A DNA stretch of 64,000 nucleotides from Streptomyces hokutonensis (GCF_000376565.1 NZ_BARG01000087.1:35580-99579); one strand, 5' to 3'; counted from the stretch's first letter, positions 9,012-17,921 are shown. Numbers and translations are program-made. Notes: generated by a model from the letters alone, not told the origin.

Positions 9012-9962
9012 ATGAGCGTTCGTACCCCGTCATCCAAGCCGTCCGAGGCTCCTCACCGCGCCGGCTTCGCCTGCTTCGTGGGCCGCCCCAACGCGGGCAA
9101 GTCCACCCTTACGAATGCTCTGGTCGGCCAGAAGGTGGCGATCACCGCCAACCAGCCGCAGACCACGCGGCACACGGTCCGCGGCATCGTCCACCGGCCG
9201 GACGCGCAGCTGATCCTGGTCGACACCCCTGGCCTGCACAAGCCGCGCACACTGCTCGGGCAGCGGCTCAACGACATCGTCCGCACGACGTGGGCCGAGG
9301 TCGACGTCATCGGCTTCTGCCTGCCGGCGAACGAGAAGCTCGGCCCGGGCGACCGTTTCATCGCGAAGGAACTGGCGTCCATCAAGAAGACGCCGAAGAT
9401 CGCGATCGTCACGAAGACCGACCTCGTCGACTCCAAGACCCTCGCCGAGCAGCTCATCGCCATCGACCAGCTCGGCAAGGAGCTGGGGTTCGAGTGGGCG
9501 GAGATCGTGCCGGTGTCGGCGGTCGCGGACCAGCAGGTGGATCTGCTGGCGGACCTGCTTGTCCCGCTGCTGCCGGAGGGGCCGGCGCTCTACCCCGAGG
9601 GTGACCTCACCGACGAGCCCGAGCAGGTCATGATCGCGGAACTGATCCGGGAGGCGGCACTGGAGGGTGTGCGGGACGAACTCCCGCACTCCATCGCCGT
9701 CGTCGTCGAGGAGATGCTGCCCCGCGAGGACCGGCCCGCCGACAAGCCCCTCCTCGACATCCACGCCTTCGTCTACATCGAGCGGCCCAGCCAGAAGGGC
9801 ATCATCATCGGGCCGAAGGGGGCGCGGCTGAAGCAGGTCGGGATCAAGTCGCGCAAGCAGATCGAGGCGTTGCTGGGGACGCCGGTGTTCCTGGACCTGC
9901 ACGTGAAGGTGGCGAAGGACTGGCAGCGGGATCCTCGGCAGCTGCGGAAGCTGGGGTTCTGA
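9012..9962 (+). CDS. era: GTPase Era (ribosome assembly)
   Basis: 316-residue Era GTPase. The G1 motif GRPNAGKST is at residues 24-32, followed by DTPG (G3) and TKTD (G4). A C-terminal KH domain carries GIIIGPKGARLK. It binds the 3' end of 16S rRNA and assists 30S assembly. The ATG at 9012 is preferred over the in-frame ATG at 9003 because 9003 lies inside the probable -10 hexamer GACAAT and no ribosome site precedes either. Length is typical for actinobacteria. Confidence 0.95.
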   Translation: MSVRTPSSKPSEAPHRAGFACFVGRPNAGKSTLTNALVGQKVAITANQPQTTRHTVRGIVHRPDAQLILVDTPGLHKPRTLLGQRLNDIVRTTWAEVDVIGFCLPANEKLGPGDRFIAKELASIKKTPKIAIVTKTDLVDSKTLAEQLIAIDQLGKELGFEWAEIVPVSAVADQQVDLLADLLVPLLPEGPALYPEGDLTDEPEQVMIAELIREAALEGVRDELPHSIAVVVEEMLPREDRPADKPLLDIHAFVYIERPSQKGIIIGPKGARLKQVGIKSRKQIEALLGTPVFLDLHVKVAKDWQRDPRQLRKLGF

Positions 9963-10001
9963 GAGTCTCTCGCCCCCGCCGCCCCTACCCGGCCCGTCCC
10001 T

Positions 10002-10018
10002 CTGGGGCTCCGCCCCAG
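10002..10018 (+). terminator. Hairpin after era
   Basis: CTGGGGC-TCC-GCCCCAG, a perfect 7-bp stem 40 nt after era. It is followed by a dispersed Streptomyces repeat that runs into the end of the convergent XRE gene. Could serve both strands. Confidence 0.65.
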
Positions 10019-10028
10019 CCCCCGCTCC

Positions 10029-10886
10029 TCAGACGCCGGAGGGGCTGATTTCCGACATGTCCTGCACGCCTATCACCCGCAGCAGTTGGAGCCGTTCGTA
10101 GGACTCCGTTCCCGGGCGGGCCGTGTGGATGATCAGGAGGTGGTGGGCGTCCTGGTTGAGGAGGACCTCGCAGTCCAGTTCCAGGAGGCCGACCAGGGGG
10201 TGGCGGAAGCGCTTCGTGGACTGTCGTCGTACGGCCACCTCGTGCTGGTCCCACAGGTGGGCGAACTCCTCGCTGCCCGCCCGTAGTTCGGCGACGAGCG
10301 CGGCCGGTTCCGGGTCGTCGGGGCGGGCCGCGGCCACGGCCCGGAGGTTCGCCACGTGGGCGCGGGCGTGCTCCGGGATGTCCTCCGGTGGGAACAGTTC
10401 CCGTGAGGCGGGGTCCAGGAAGAAGCGGCGGAGCATGTTGCGCTCCCGGGGCGGGCGGGCGAACGCATCGCCCGACAGGGCCCGTGCCATCGCGTTCTGC
10501 GCGATCACCTCGCCGCAGTCGCTGGACACGTGCGCCGGGGTGTCGTGCAGCCGGTCCAGGACCAGCAGGAGGGCCGGCCGCAGGTGCGCGGTCCCGCCGC
10601 CCCGGCGCGGCGGTTCCTCGCCCGTGAGGTGGAAGAGGTGGTCGCGTTCGTCGTCCGTGAGCCGCAGCGCGCGGGCCAGTGCCGTGAGCATCTGGCGGGA
10701 CGGGCGCGGGCCACGGGACTGTTCGAGGCGCGTGTAGTAGTCCACGGACATCCCGGCGAGCTGCGCCACCTCCTCGCGGCGCAGACCGGGCGTACGGCGG
10801 CGGGCGCCTGCCGTGAGGCCCACGTCGGAGGGGTCGAGGCGGGCCCGGCCCCGGCGCAGGAAGTCGGCGAGTTCGGCTCGGTTCAC
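10029..10886 (-). CDS. XRE-family regulator with MmyB-like ligand domain
   Basis: 285-residue regulator. The N-terminal helix-turn-helix includes RTPGLRREEVAQLAGMSVDYYTRLEQ, and the ~190-residue C-terminal PAS-like MmyB/MLTR domain is typical of Streptomyces XRE proteins. The GTG at 10886 fits the conserved N-terminus. It is divergent from an NAD-dependent epimerase gene with a palindrome between them, the usual arrangement in which such a regulator represses its neighbour and binds a small ligand. The last codons (EISPSGV then stop) coincide with a dispersed intergenic repeat, so the C-terminus may have been altered by repeat invasion. Confidence 0.9.
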   Translation of the reverse strand: MNRAELADFLRRGRARLDPSDVGLTAGARRRTPGLRREEVAQLAGMSVDYYTRLEQSRGPRPSRQMLTALARALRLTDDERDHLFHLTGEEPPRRGGGTAHLRPALLLVLDRLHDTPAHVSSDCGEVIAQNAMARALSGDAFARPPRERNMLRRFFLDPASRELFPPEDIPEHARAHVANLRAVAAARPDDPEPAALVAELRAGSEEFAHLWDQHEVAVRRQSTKRFRHPLVGLLELDCEVLLNQDAHHLLIIHTARPGTESYERLQLLRVIGVQDMSEISPSGV

Positions 10887-10928
10887 GCTTCCAGCGTGCG
10901 GCAGCCCGCCCGGCTTATCCAGGGACTG

Positions 10929-10944
10929 CCGATCCCCTGATCGG
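10929..10944. promoter_or_regulatory. Palindromic operator between XRE and epimerase genes
   Basis: CCGATC-CCCT-GATCGG, perfect 6-bp arms, 43 bp before the regulator start and 58 bp before the epimerase start. Likely regulator binding site. Confidence 0.5.
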
Positions 10945-11001
10945 AAGGTCTCTCCCGGCCGCGGCCCGGCTGCCCAAGGCTGGTCGGGACGAGAGGAGCA
11001 C

Positions 11002-11859
11002 ATGATGCTGACACTGGTGACAGGCGCGACGGGACAGGTCGGCCGCCGCTTCGTACCGAGGCTGCTGGCGCAGGCGAGGGCAGGGGAGCAGGTGCGGGTG
11101 ACCGTGCGGGACGCGGCCCGCGCCGAGCGCTTTGCGGAACTGGGCGCCGAGGTCGTCGTAGGTGATCTGCGCGACACCGACGCCCTCGGCAAGGCGGTCT
11201 CCGGCGTCGACGCGGTCGTGAACGTCGCCGCGTCCTTCCGCGGCGTACCGGACGAGGAGGCCTGGGCCGTCAACCACGAGGCGGCGGTCGCCCTGGGGAA
11301 GGCCGCGCTGGCCTCGGGCGTACGGCGCTTCGTGCAGGTGAGCACCGGAATGGTGTACGGCGTGGGACGCGGGCGCCCGCTGACCGAGGAGGACGAGAGC
11401 CGGCCCGGCGGCAAGATATGGGGCGCCTACAACGAGTCGAAGGTGGCCGCCGAACGCGAGCTCCTCGCTCTCGACACCATGGACGTCCGCGTCGCCCGCC
11501 TCCCCTTCGTCTACGGCGAGGGCGACCCCCACCTCGCCAACTCCCTCATGTGGGCGAGCAATTGGGCAGCGGCCCAGCGCCTCCACATGGGCCACCACGC
11601 GGACGTCGCCCAGGGCCTGCTGCGGCTGCTGTACGCGCCGGGAGTCGCCGGCCGGATCTACAACATCGCCGACGACGCCCCGGTGACGGCGGTCGAGCTG
11701 CACCACCTCAACGGCGTCGAGGTGCCCGCCGCACTCCACGAGCACACGGATCCCGACCCGTGGTTCGGGATCATGTCCACCGAGCGGATCAAACGAGAGC
11801 TGGGCTACCGCCCGCTGTACCCGTCCGTCTGGGCGGCCCGGGACGCCGGCGCCCTCTGA
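11002..11859 (+). CDS. NAD(P)-dependent epimerase/dehydratase
   Basis: 285-residue extended short-chain dehydrogenase. The nucleotide-binding motif GATGQVGR starts near residue 8, and the catalytic region has ST..YG with Y-N-E-S-K about 30 residues later (YxxxK equivalent). The later segment YNIADDAPVTAVEL matches UDP-sugar epimerase-like proteins. GAGGAG at 10993-10998 is a good ribosome site; either ATG 11002 or 11005 could be used. It is controlled most likely by the divergent XRE regulator. Substrate unknown. Confidence 0.85.
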   Translation: MMLTLVTGATGQVGRRFVPRLLAQARAGEQVRVTVRDAARAERFAELGAEVVVGDLRDTDALGKAVSGVDAVVNVAASFRGVPDEEAWAVNHEAAVALGKAALASGVRRFVQVSTGMVYGVGRGRPLTEEDESRPGGKIWGAYNESKVAAERELLALDTMDVRVARLPFVYGEGDPHLANSLMWASNWAAAQRLHMGHHADVAQGLLRLLYAPGVAGRIYNIADDAPVTAVELHHLNGVEVPAALHEHTDPDPWFGIMSTERIKRELGYRPLYPSVWAARDAGAL

Positions 11860-11865
11860 CCCGCC

Positions 11866-13137
11866 TCAGTCCACCCCCCGAATCCGCCGCACCAGCAACG
11901 CCCCCGCCATCCCGATCACCGCCGACACCAGATACAGCACCCGGTACCCGCCCAGATAGGTGACGATCGGTGCGGCGAGGGCGGGGGCCGCGACCTGGGG
12001 AAGGGCGTTGGCGACGTTGATGACGCCGAGGTCCTTGCCGCGGTCCAGGGCCTTCGGGAGAACGTCCGTCATCAGGGCGAAGTCCACCGACGTGAAGACG
12101 CCGAAGCCGATGCCCAGGAGGGCCGCCGAGGCCACCGCGCCGGGCCAGGTCTGCCAGCCCGCGAGAACCGCCGTCGCCACCGCCATGAGCACACCCGACC
12201 AGATCACGAACGGCTTGCGGCGGCCGACCCGGTCGGACCAGACCCCACCGACCACGACCGTGGCCAGGAGTGTCAGGCCGTTCACCGCCGTCAGGATCAG
12301 GACGCCCTGGTCGGGGTCGTGGTAGTGCAGGCGGTCGCGCAGGTAATACAGCAGATACAGCAGCACCAGCGCGTTGCTCAGGTTGATCAGGAAGCGGGTC
12401 AGCCATGCCCAGCCGAGGTCGGGATAGCGGCGCGGGCTCAGCCAGAAGCCCTTCACAAAACCCCGCCAGGACCACAACGGCCGGTCCGCCGGGCGGAGTT
12501 GCAGGTCCTTGTAGCGCAGCACGTACGGCAGTACGCCCACCGCCGTGAACACCGCGCACGCCACATAGCCCGCCCCGATGCCCCCGGCCGCCGTCGCAAG
12601 CCCCGTTCCGCCGACCACGCCCAGGATCTGCGCGGCGCCCAACCAGCCGCCCACAGAGCCCCGTTGGAGGCGCGGCACGCGGTCGGGGACGGCCGCCGTG
12701 ACCGCCGCGAAGGCCGCGTTCAGGGTGAGTTGGACCAGGCACCAGCCGGCCGCCATCGTCCACACCCCGCCCGCGCCCGCGAGCAGCAGCAACGACAGCG
12801 CCCCGCCCGCCGCCCCGGCCACTATCCACGGCGTACGGCGGCCCCACCTGGACGTCGTACGGTCGGACAGCGCGCCGAAGAGCGGATTGGCGACCAGGGA
12901 CACCAGCGCGCCCGCGCCGGTCACCCACGCCAGCATCGTCTCCTTAGACATGCCGGTGCCCGGCGCGAAGTCCTTCGCCTGGGAGGCCAGCAGGATCTGC
13001 AGCGGGCCGTACCAGCCCACCCAGATCGCGCCGTTGGCGAGCGAGAGCGCGGACGTCCAGCCCCGGCCGACGCGTTCGACGGGCTCGGCGAGGGCGCTGG
13101 GCGCGGAGAGCGCGTCCGCCGCGTCGGCCGTGGTCAT
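11866..13137 (-). CDS. MFS transporter, sugar-operon type
   Basis: 423-residue transporter with 12 predicted helices and the MFS loop motif GALSDRTTSRWGRRTPW between helices 2 and 3 plus a related WSDRVGRRKP in the second half. The start ATG overlaps the stop of the upstream beta-glucosidase gene (ATGA), so it is coexpressed and probably moves the substrate or product of that enzyme. It is convergent with the epimerase, 6 nt apart. Confidence 0.85.
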   Translation of the reverse strand: MTTADAADALSAPSALAEPVERVGRGWTSALSLANGAIWVGWYGPLQILLASQAKDFAPGTGMSKETMLAWVTGAGALVSLVANPLFGALSDRTTSRWGRRTPWIVAGAAGGALSLLLLAGAGGVWTMAAGWCLVQLTLNAAFAAVTAAVPDRVPRLQRGSVGGWLGAAQILGVVGGTGLATAAGGIGAGYVACAVFTAVGVLPYVLRYKDLQLRPADRPLWSWRGFVKGFWLSPRRYPDLGWAWLTRFLINLSNALVLLYLLYYLRDRLHYHDPDQGVLILTAVNGLTLLATVVVGGVWSDRVGRRKPFVIWSGVLMAVATAVLAGWQTWPGAVASAALLGIGFGVFTSVDFALMTDVLPKALDRGKDLGVINVANALPQVAAPALAAPIVTYLGGYRVLYLVSAVIGMAGALLVRRIRGVD

Positions 13138-14474
13138 CCCTGTACCCGTTCTCTCTGGGCCCGCAGCAGGCCCTGGAACCAGCCGTACGACGTCTTCGGG
13201 GTGCGCGCCAGCGTCTCGTAGTCGACGTGGACGAGGCCGAAGCGGCGCTCGTAGCCCTCCGCCCACTCGAAGTTGTCGAGGAGCGACCACACGAAGTAGC
13301 CGCGGACGTCCACGCCCGCCTCCAACGCCCCGTGCAGCGCCCGGACATGGCCGTCGAGGTAGGCGATCCGGTCCTGGTCGTCGAGGCCGTCGTAGGAGCA
13401 GCCGTTCTCGGTGATGACGACGGGCGGGAGGCGGTCGCCGTAGCGGTCGCGGAAGGTGGTGAGGAGTTCGGTGAGGCCCTCGGGGACCACCGGCCAGCCG
13501 AAGTCGGTGACCGGGACCCCCTCGATGTCCCTTACGGAGAAGGGGAGTTCGGCGGGGAGGGTGAGTCCGCCGAACTCGATCTCCGCGCCCTGGGGTGCGC
13601 CGACCCGGCTCGGTGCGTAGTAGTTGACGCCGTACCAGTCGATCGGCTCGGCGATCACCTTCAGGTCGGACTCCACGTCGCCCGGCATCAACTCGCCCAG
13701 ACCGGAGGGGTATTCGCCGAGGATCAGGGGGTCGGCGAACAGGCGGTTCAGGAGCAGGTCGTAGAAGTTCGCCGCCTCGATGTCCTCCGGCTCCTGCGAG
13801 GCCGGCCAGGTCGGGCCGTGGGAGTTGGCGATCCCGATGTCGCCGGCACCGGCCGCGCGCAGGGCCCTTACCGCCAGGCCGTGGGCGAGGAGCTGGTGGT
13901 GGGCGACCGGGAGCGCGTCGAAGAGCAGGGTCTTCCCCGGGGCGTGGGCGCCCAGCGCGTGCCCCAACAGGGTGTGTTCCGCGGGCTCGTTGAGGGTGAT
14001 CCACTTCTTCACCCGGTCGCCCAGGCGGTCGGCGACCACCGACACGTACTCCGCGAACCGCGAGGCCGTGTCCCGCTCCAGCCAGTCAAGCCCGGCCGGG
14101 AGGTCCCAGTGGAACAGGGTCGGGACGGGTCGGACGCCCGCCGCGATCAGGTCGTCGACGAGACGGTCGTAGAAGTCGAGGCCGCCGGGGGAGTTCACCC
14201 GCGGCCAGGAGATCGAGAAGCGGTACGCGTCCACGCCGAGGCCGGCCAGGAGGGCCACGTCCTCGCGGTGGCGGTGGAAGTGGTCGCAGGCCACCGCCGC
14301 CGTCGAACCGTCCTTGATCCGGCCCGGCTCGGCCTCGAACACGTCCCAGACGGAGGGCTCGCGCTCGTCGGCCGCGCCCTCGATCTGGTGGGCCGAGGTC
14401 GAGACGCCCCAGAGGAAATCGGCCGGGAACCGAGGTATCGGGTTGCCTGCATCAGTCGCCATGCGCCGGATCAT
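13134..14474 (-). CDS. Glycoside hydrolase family 1 beta-glucosidase
   Basis: 446-residue GH1 enzyme. It starts FPADFLWGVSTSAHQIEG; the acid/base is in TLNEP and the nucleophile in VITENG, with the late WSLLDNFEWAEGYERRFG signature. There is no signal peptide, so it is cytoplasmic and hydrolyses imported beta-glucosides. Start could be ATG 14474 or ATG 14462. On the coding strand TTGACA and TACGGAT lie upstream with a 14-bp spacer, which would favour a near-leaderless start at 14462. It is the first gene of a two-gene operon with the MFS transporter. Confidence 0.93.
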   Translation of the reverse strand: MIRRMATDAGNPIPRFPADFLWGVSTSAHQIEGAADEREPSVWDVFEAEPGRIKDGSTAAVACDHFHRHREDVALLAGLGVDAYRFSISWPRVNSPGGLDFYDRLVDDLIAAGVRPVPTLFHWDLPAGLDWLERDTASRFAEYVSVVADRLGDRVKKWITLNEPAEHTLLGHALGAHAPGKTLLFDALPVAHHQLLAHGLAVRALRAAGAGDIGIANSHGPTWPASQEPEDIEAANFYDLLLNRLFADPLILGEYPSGLGELMPGDVESDLKVIAEPIDWYGVNYYAPSRVGAPQGAEIEFGGLTLPAELPFSVRDIEGVPVTDFGWPVVPEGLTELLTTFRDRYGDRLPPVVITENGCSYDGLDDQDRIAYLDGHVRALHGALEAGVDVRGYFVWSLLDNFEWAEGYERRFGLVHVDYETLARTPKTSYGWFQGLLRAQRERVQG

Positions 14475-14520
14475 CCGTACCGGTGGTAACGGGTGTCAAC
14501 GGGCGGGCGTGAACAAGCAG

Positions 14521-14787
14521 TTACGCACCTTCCTTCAACACCCTCTGGATCAGCGTCCGTTGCTCCTCCGTAAGACTGGGGTCGGCCGTGTACACGGTCT
14601 TCCCGTCCACCGTGATCTCGTAGTGGAAGCCGTCCGGGACACCGGACTTCGGCGTGCGCCGGCCGTCGGCGACCACCCGCTCGGCCAGCGCGTGCCACTC
14701 ATGGGCGTCGGGCCGCGCCGAGGTGTCGACCTCGCCGCGGCGCTCGATGCCACCGAACCCACCCGTGCGCCGTACCTGAATACGCAT
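14521..14787 (-). CDS. Emfourin-type inhibitor of M4 metalloprotease
   Basis: 88-residue protein beginning MRIQVRRTGGFGGIERRGEVDT, with the compact beta-rich pattern and mid-protein FHYEITVDGKTVYTADPSL. This resembles emfourin (M4in), the inhibitor encoded with protealysin. It lies 35 nt downstream of an M4 protease gene on the same strand, exactly the known operon arrangement. An AGGA ribosome site precedes the ATG. No signal peptide is seen, and the protease has none either, so both may act together in the cytoplasm. Confidence 0.8.
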   Translation of the reverse strand: MRIQVRRTGGFGGIERRGEVDTSARPDAHEWHALAERVVADGRRTPKSGVPDGFHYEITVDGKTVYTADPSLTEEQRTLIQRVLKEGA

Positions 14788-14822
14788 GGGTCCTGTCTAG
14801 TACGGATACGGGTGCCGCGCGA

Positions 14823-15890
14823 CTACGAGGTCGGCACGCCGACCTGTTCCCACGCCTTCTGCACGGCCTGCAGTTCCTCGCCGCCGTCCCCGAACCGGGT
14901 CTTCGCGGCGGCCACGGTGAGCGTGGCGAAGTCGGTGAACAGGGCGTCCTTCTTGAGTTCGCCGCCGGTCAGCACGTCGTACCAGATCTGTCCCGCCTTC
15001 TCCCAGGCGTGGCCGCCGAGCGCGTCGGCGACCAGGTAGAAGGCGTGGTTGGGGATGCCGGAGTTGAGGTGCACACCGCCGTTGTCGCGCCCGGTCTTGA
15101 TGAAGCCGTCCATCGTCGCGGGCTGCGGGTCCTTGCCGAGGGCGTCGTCGTCGTAGGCCGTGCCCGGGGCCTTCATGGAGCGCAGGGCGACGCCGGTGAC
15201 GCGCGGGGCGAGCAGGCCGGCGCCGATCAGCCAGTCGGCCTCGGCGGCGGTCTGGCCGAGCGAGTACTGCTTGATGAGCGAGCCGAAGACGTCGGAGATC
15301 GACTCGTTCAGGGCGCCGGACTGGCCGAAGTAGGTCAGGTTCGCGGTGTACTGCGTGACGCCGTGGGTGAGTTCGTGACCGATGACGTCGACCGGGATGG
15401 TGAAGTCGAGGAACAGCTCGCCGTCGCCGTCGCCGAACACCATCTGTTCGCCGTTCCAGAACGCGTTGTCGTAGTTCACGTCGTAGTGGACGGAGGCGTT
15501 GAGCGGCAGGCCCTCACCGTCGATGGAGTGCCGGTTGAAGGCGTTGAGGTAGAGCTCGAAGGTGGCGCCGAGGCCCGCGTAGGCGCGGTTGACGGTCGCG
15601 TCCTTGCCGGGGTCGGAGCCCTCGGCGCGGACCTTCTTTCCGGGCAGGTCCTGCTTGTGCTTGGCGTCGTAGATCGTGCGCCGCGGCTTGTCCGTCTCGG
15701 TGGGCGCGGCGAGCGTCGGTGCGCCGAGCACGGTGGTCAGCCGACGGTGGGTGCGCTCGTAGGCGTCGCGCTGCAGGGTCTCGCGGGCGGGACCGGCGAG
15801 CGCGGGGTCCTCGTGCTGGGCGAGCTTGTCGAGGACATGCGGTGGGACGATCGTGCAGAAGACGGGCTCGAAGCCCCCGTGAGTCGTCAT
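14823..15890 (-). CDS. M4 family (protealysin-like) metallopeptidase
   Basis: 355-residue M4 zinc protease. The HELTH zinc motif with catalytic Glu is in VIGHELTHGV. The third ligand is in GALNESISDVFG and the substrate/transition-state His region in NSGIPNHAFYL. The N-terminus is a short pro-region (FCTIVPPHVLDKLA) of the protealysin type instead of a signal peptide and long propeptide, so export is unclear. I prefer ATG 15890, with AAGGTG just before it, to the GTG at 15899. It is the first gene of a protease-inhibitor operon. Confidence 0.93.
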   Translation of the reverse strand: MTTHGGFEPVFCTIVPPHVLDKLAQHEDPALAGPARETLQRDAYERTHRRLTTVLGAPTLAAPTETDKPRRTIYDAKHKQDLPGKKVRAEGSDPGKDATVNRAYAGLGATFELYLNAFNRHSIDGEGLPLNASVHYDVNYDNAFWNGEQMVFGDGDGELFLDFTIPVDVIGHELTHGVTQYTANLTYFGQSGALNESISDVFGSLIKQYSLGQTAAEADWLIGAGLLAPRVTGVALRSMKAPGTAYDDDALGKDPQPATMDGFIKTGRDNGGVHLNSGIPNHAFYLVADALGGHAWEKAGQIWYDVLTGGELKKDALFTDFATLTVAAAKTRFGDGGEELQAVQKAWEQVGVPTS

Positions 15891-15937
15891 GCCCGGCACC
15901 TTGGCACTGAGTCATGCGCCTGTCACTACCGGCAACC

Positions 15938-15965
15938 ATGATTGGTGAAATACGGGGACAATCAT
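15938..15965. promoter_or_regulatory. Inverted repeat between protease and leuA leader
   Basis: ATGATTG and CAATCAT, perfect 7-bp arms separated by 14 bp, 48 bp upstream of the protease start. The sequence is AT-rich for this genome. Candidate operator for the protease operon. Confidence 0.35.
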
Positions 15966-16063
15966 CACAGTCTCGTAGCAGAGAGTGGTATACGGCCGGG
16001 GATGTCCCGCATAGTGATACGGCCCCCCGCACGGCGCACGTCTCGGCTAGTCTGCTGGACATC

Positions 16064-16111
16064 ATGCGTTACGGGCTGCTTCTCCTTAGCTGCCGCGGCG
16101 AGGGCCTGTAG
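16064..16111 (+). CDS. leuA leader peptide
   Basis: 15-residue ORF MRYGLLLLSCRGEGL with four consecutive leucine codons (CTG CTT CTC CTT) and a fifth before the stop. It lies 80 nt upstream of leuA. A -10-like TAGTCT at 16048-16053 sits just upstream. Leader peptides rich in leucine before actinobacterial leuA genes are the sensing part of transcription attenuation: ribosome stalling at Leu codons when charged tRNA-Leu is scarce alters the RNA fold. Its product has no other function. Confidence 0.8.
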   Translation: MRYGLLLLSCRGEGL

Positions 16112-16135
16112 TCCAGGTCGACTCCCTCCCCGCGG
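16093..16135 (+). promoter_or_regulatory. leuA attenuator hairpin
   Basis: CCGCGGCGAGGG (16093-16104) pairs with CCCTCCCCGCGG (16124-16135), 11 of 12 positions, with a 19-nt loop. The 5' arm lies inside the leader peptide's last codons, so ribosome position controls folding. Whether this arm is the terminator or the competing structure cannot be settled by eye. Confidence 0.6.
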
Positions 16136-16190
16136 AGCTTCGCGTTGCGCGTCGGCCGTCCTTCAGGACACCACGAGGAGCCCACGCATC

Positions 16191-17921
16191 ATGGCCCAGA
16201 GCGCCAATCGCCAGCAGCCCAGTTCCATGCCGATCCACAAGTACGGCCAGTACGAGCAGGTCGACATCCCCGACCGCACCTGGCCCGACCGGCGGATCAC
16301 CGTCGCCCCCCGCTGGCTCTCCACCGACCTGCGTGACGGCAACCAGGCCCTGATCGACCCCATGTCGCCCGTGCGCAAGCGCGCGATGTTCGACCTGCTG
16401 GTCAAGATGGGCTACAAGGAGATCGAGGTCGGCTTCCCGGCCTCCGGCCAGACCGACTTCGACTTCGTGCGCTCCATCATCGAGGAAGAGGGCGCGATCC
16501 CGGACGACGTCACGATCTCCGTACTGACCCAGGCCCGCGAGGACCTGATCGAGCGGACCGTGGAGTCCCTGCAGGGCGCCAAGCGCGCCACCCTGCACCT
16601 GTACAACGCGACCGCGCCCGTCTTCCGCCGCGTGGTCTTCCGCGGCTCCAAGGACGACATCAAGCAGATCGCCGTCGACGGCACCCGCCTGGTGATGAAG
16701 TACGCCGACGTACTGCTGGGCCCCGAGACCGAGTTCGGCTACCAGTACAGCCCCGAGATCTTCACGGACACCGAGCTGGACTTCGCGCTGGAGGTCTGCG
16801 AGGCGGTCATGGACGTCTGGCAGCCCGGCCCGGGCCGCGAGATCATCCTCAACCTGCCCGCCACCGTTGAGCGTTCGACCCCGTCCACGCACGCGGACCG
16901 CTTCGAGTGGATGCACCGCAACCTGTCCCGCCGCGAGCACGTGGTGCTGTCGATCCACCCGCACAACGACCGCGGTACGGCCGTCGCCGCCGCCGAGCTG
17001 GCGCTGATGGCCGGCGCCGACCGCGTCGAGGGCTGCCTGTTCGGGCAGGGCGAGCGCACCGGCAACGTCGACCTGGTCACCCTGGGCATGAACCTGTTCT
17101 CCCAGGGCGTCGACCCGCAGATCGACTTCTCCGACATCGACGAGATCCGTCGTACGTGGGAGTACTGCAACCAGATGGAGGTCCACCCGCGCCACCCGTA
17201 CGTGGGCGACCTGGTCTACACGTCCTTCTCCGGCTCCCACCAGGACGCCATCAAGAAGGGCTTCGACGCCATGGAGGCCGACGCCAAGGCCAAGGGCGTC
17301 ACGGTCGACGACATCGAGTGGGCGGTCCCGTACCTGCCGATCGACCCGAAGGACGTCGGCCGCTCCTACGAGGCCGTCATCCGGGTCAACTCGCAGTCCG
17401 GCAAGGGCGGAATCGCGTACGTCCTGAAGAACGACCACAAGCTGGACCTGCCGCGCCGGATGCAGATCGAGTTCTCCAAGCTGATCCAGGCCAAGACGGA
17501 CGCCGAGGGCGGCGAGGTCACCCCGAAGGAGATCTGGGCGACCTTCGAGGACGAGTACCTGCCGAACCCGGACAACGCCTGGGGCCGTATCCAGGTCAAG
17601 ACCGGCCAGTCGACCACCGACACCGACGGCGTGGACACGCTCAAGGTGGAGGCGAGCGTCGACGGCGTCGACACCGTCCTGACCGGCTCCGGCAACGGCC
17701 CGATCTCCGCCTTCTTCGACGCCCTGCAGTCCGTCGGCATCGACGTACGCCTGCTGGACTACCAGGAGCACACGATGAGCGAGGGCGCCTCCGCGCAGGC
17801 CGCCTCGTACATCGAATGCGCGATCGACGACAAGGTTCTGTGGGGAATCGGGATCGACGCGAATACGACACGTGCCTCACTGAAGGCGGTCGTCTCGGCC
17901 GTCAACCGCGCTACCCGCTGA
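16191..17921 (+). CDS. leuA: 2-isopropylmalate synthase
   Basis: 576-residue LeuA, long actinobacterial form. It condenses acetyl-CoA with 2-ketoisovalerate in the first committed step of leucine synthesis. The catalytic/metal segment LRDGNQAL and the metal ligands HPHNDRGT are present. The C-terminal LeuA regulatory domain (leucine feedback) contains VDTVLTGSGNGPISAF. The start ATG 16191 has ACGAGGAG 10 nt upstream. It is regulated by the leader peptide upstream and followed by a strong terminator hairpin. Confidence 0.97.
   Translation: MAQSANRQQPSSMPIHKYGQYEQVDIPDRTWPDRRITVAPRWLSTDLRDGNQALIDPMSPVRKRAMFDLLVKMGYKEIEVGFPASGQTDFDFVRSIIEEEGAIPDDVTISVLTQAREDLIERTVESLQGAKRATLHLYNATAPVFRRVVFRGSKDDIKQIAVDGTRLVMKYADVLLGPETEFGYQYSPEIFTDTELDFALEVCEAVMDVWQPGPGREIILNLPATVERSTPSTHADRFEWMHRNLSRREHVVLSIHPHNDRGTAVAAAELALMAGADRVEGCLFGQGERTGNVDLVTLGMNLFSQGVDPQIDFSDIDEIRRTWEYCNQMEVHPRHPYVGDLVYTSFSGSHQDAIKKGFDAMEADAKAKGVTVDDIEWAVPYLPIDPKDVGRSYEAVIRVNSQSGKGGIAYVLKNDHKLDLPRRMQIEFSKLIQAKTDAEGGEVTPKEIWATFEDEYLPNPDNAWGRIQVKTGQSTTDTDGVDTLKVEASVDGVDTVLTGSGNGPISAFFDALQSVGIDVRLLDYQEHTMSEGASAQAASYIECAIDDKVLWGIGIDANTTRASLKAVVSAVNRATR

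Noticed and set aside
16086..17771. 561-codon minus-strand frame opposite leuA
   Set aside because: Mirror of a certain leuA; low-complexity Val/Asp/Arg composition.
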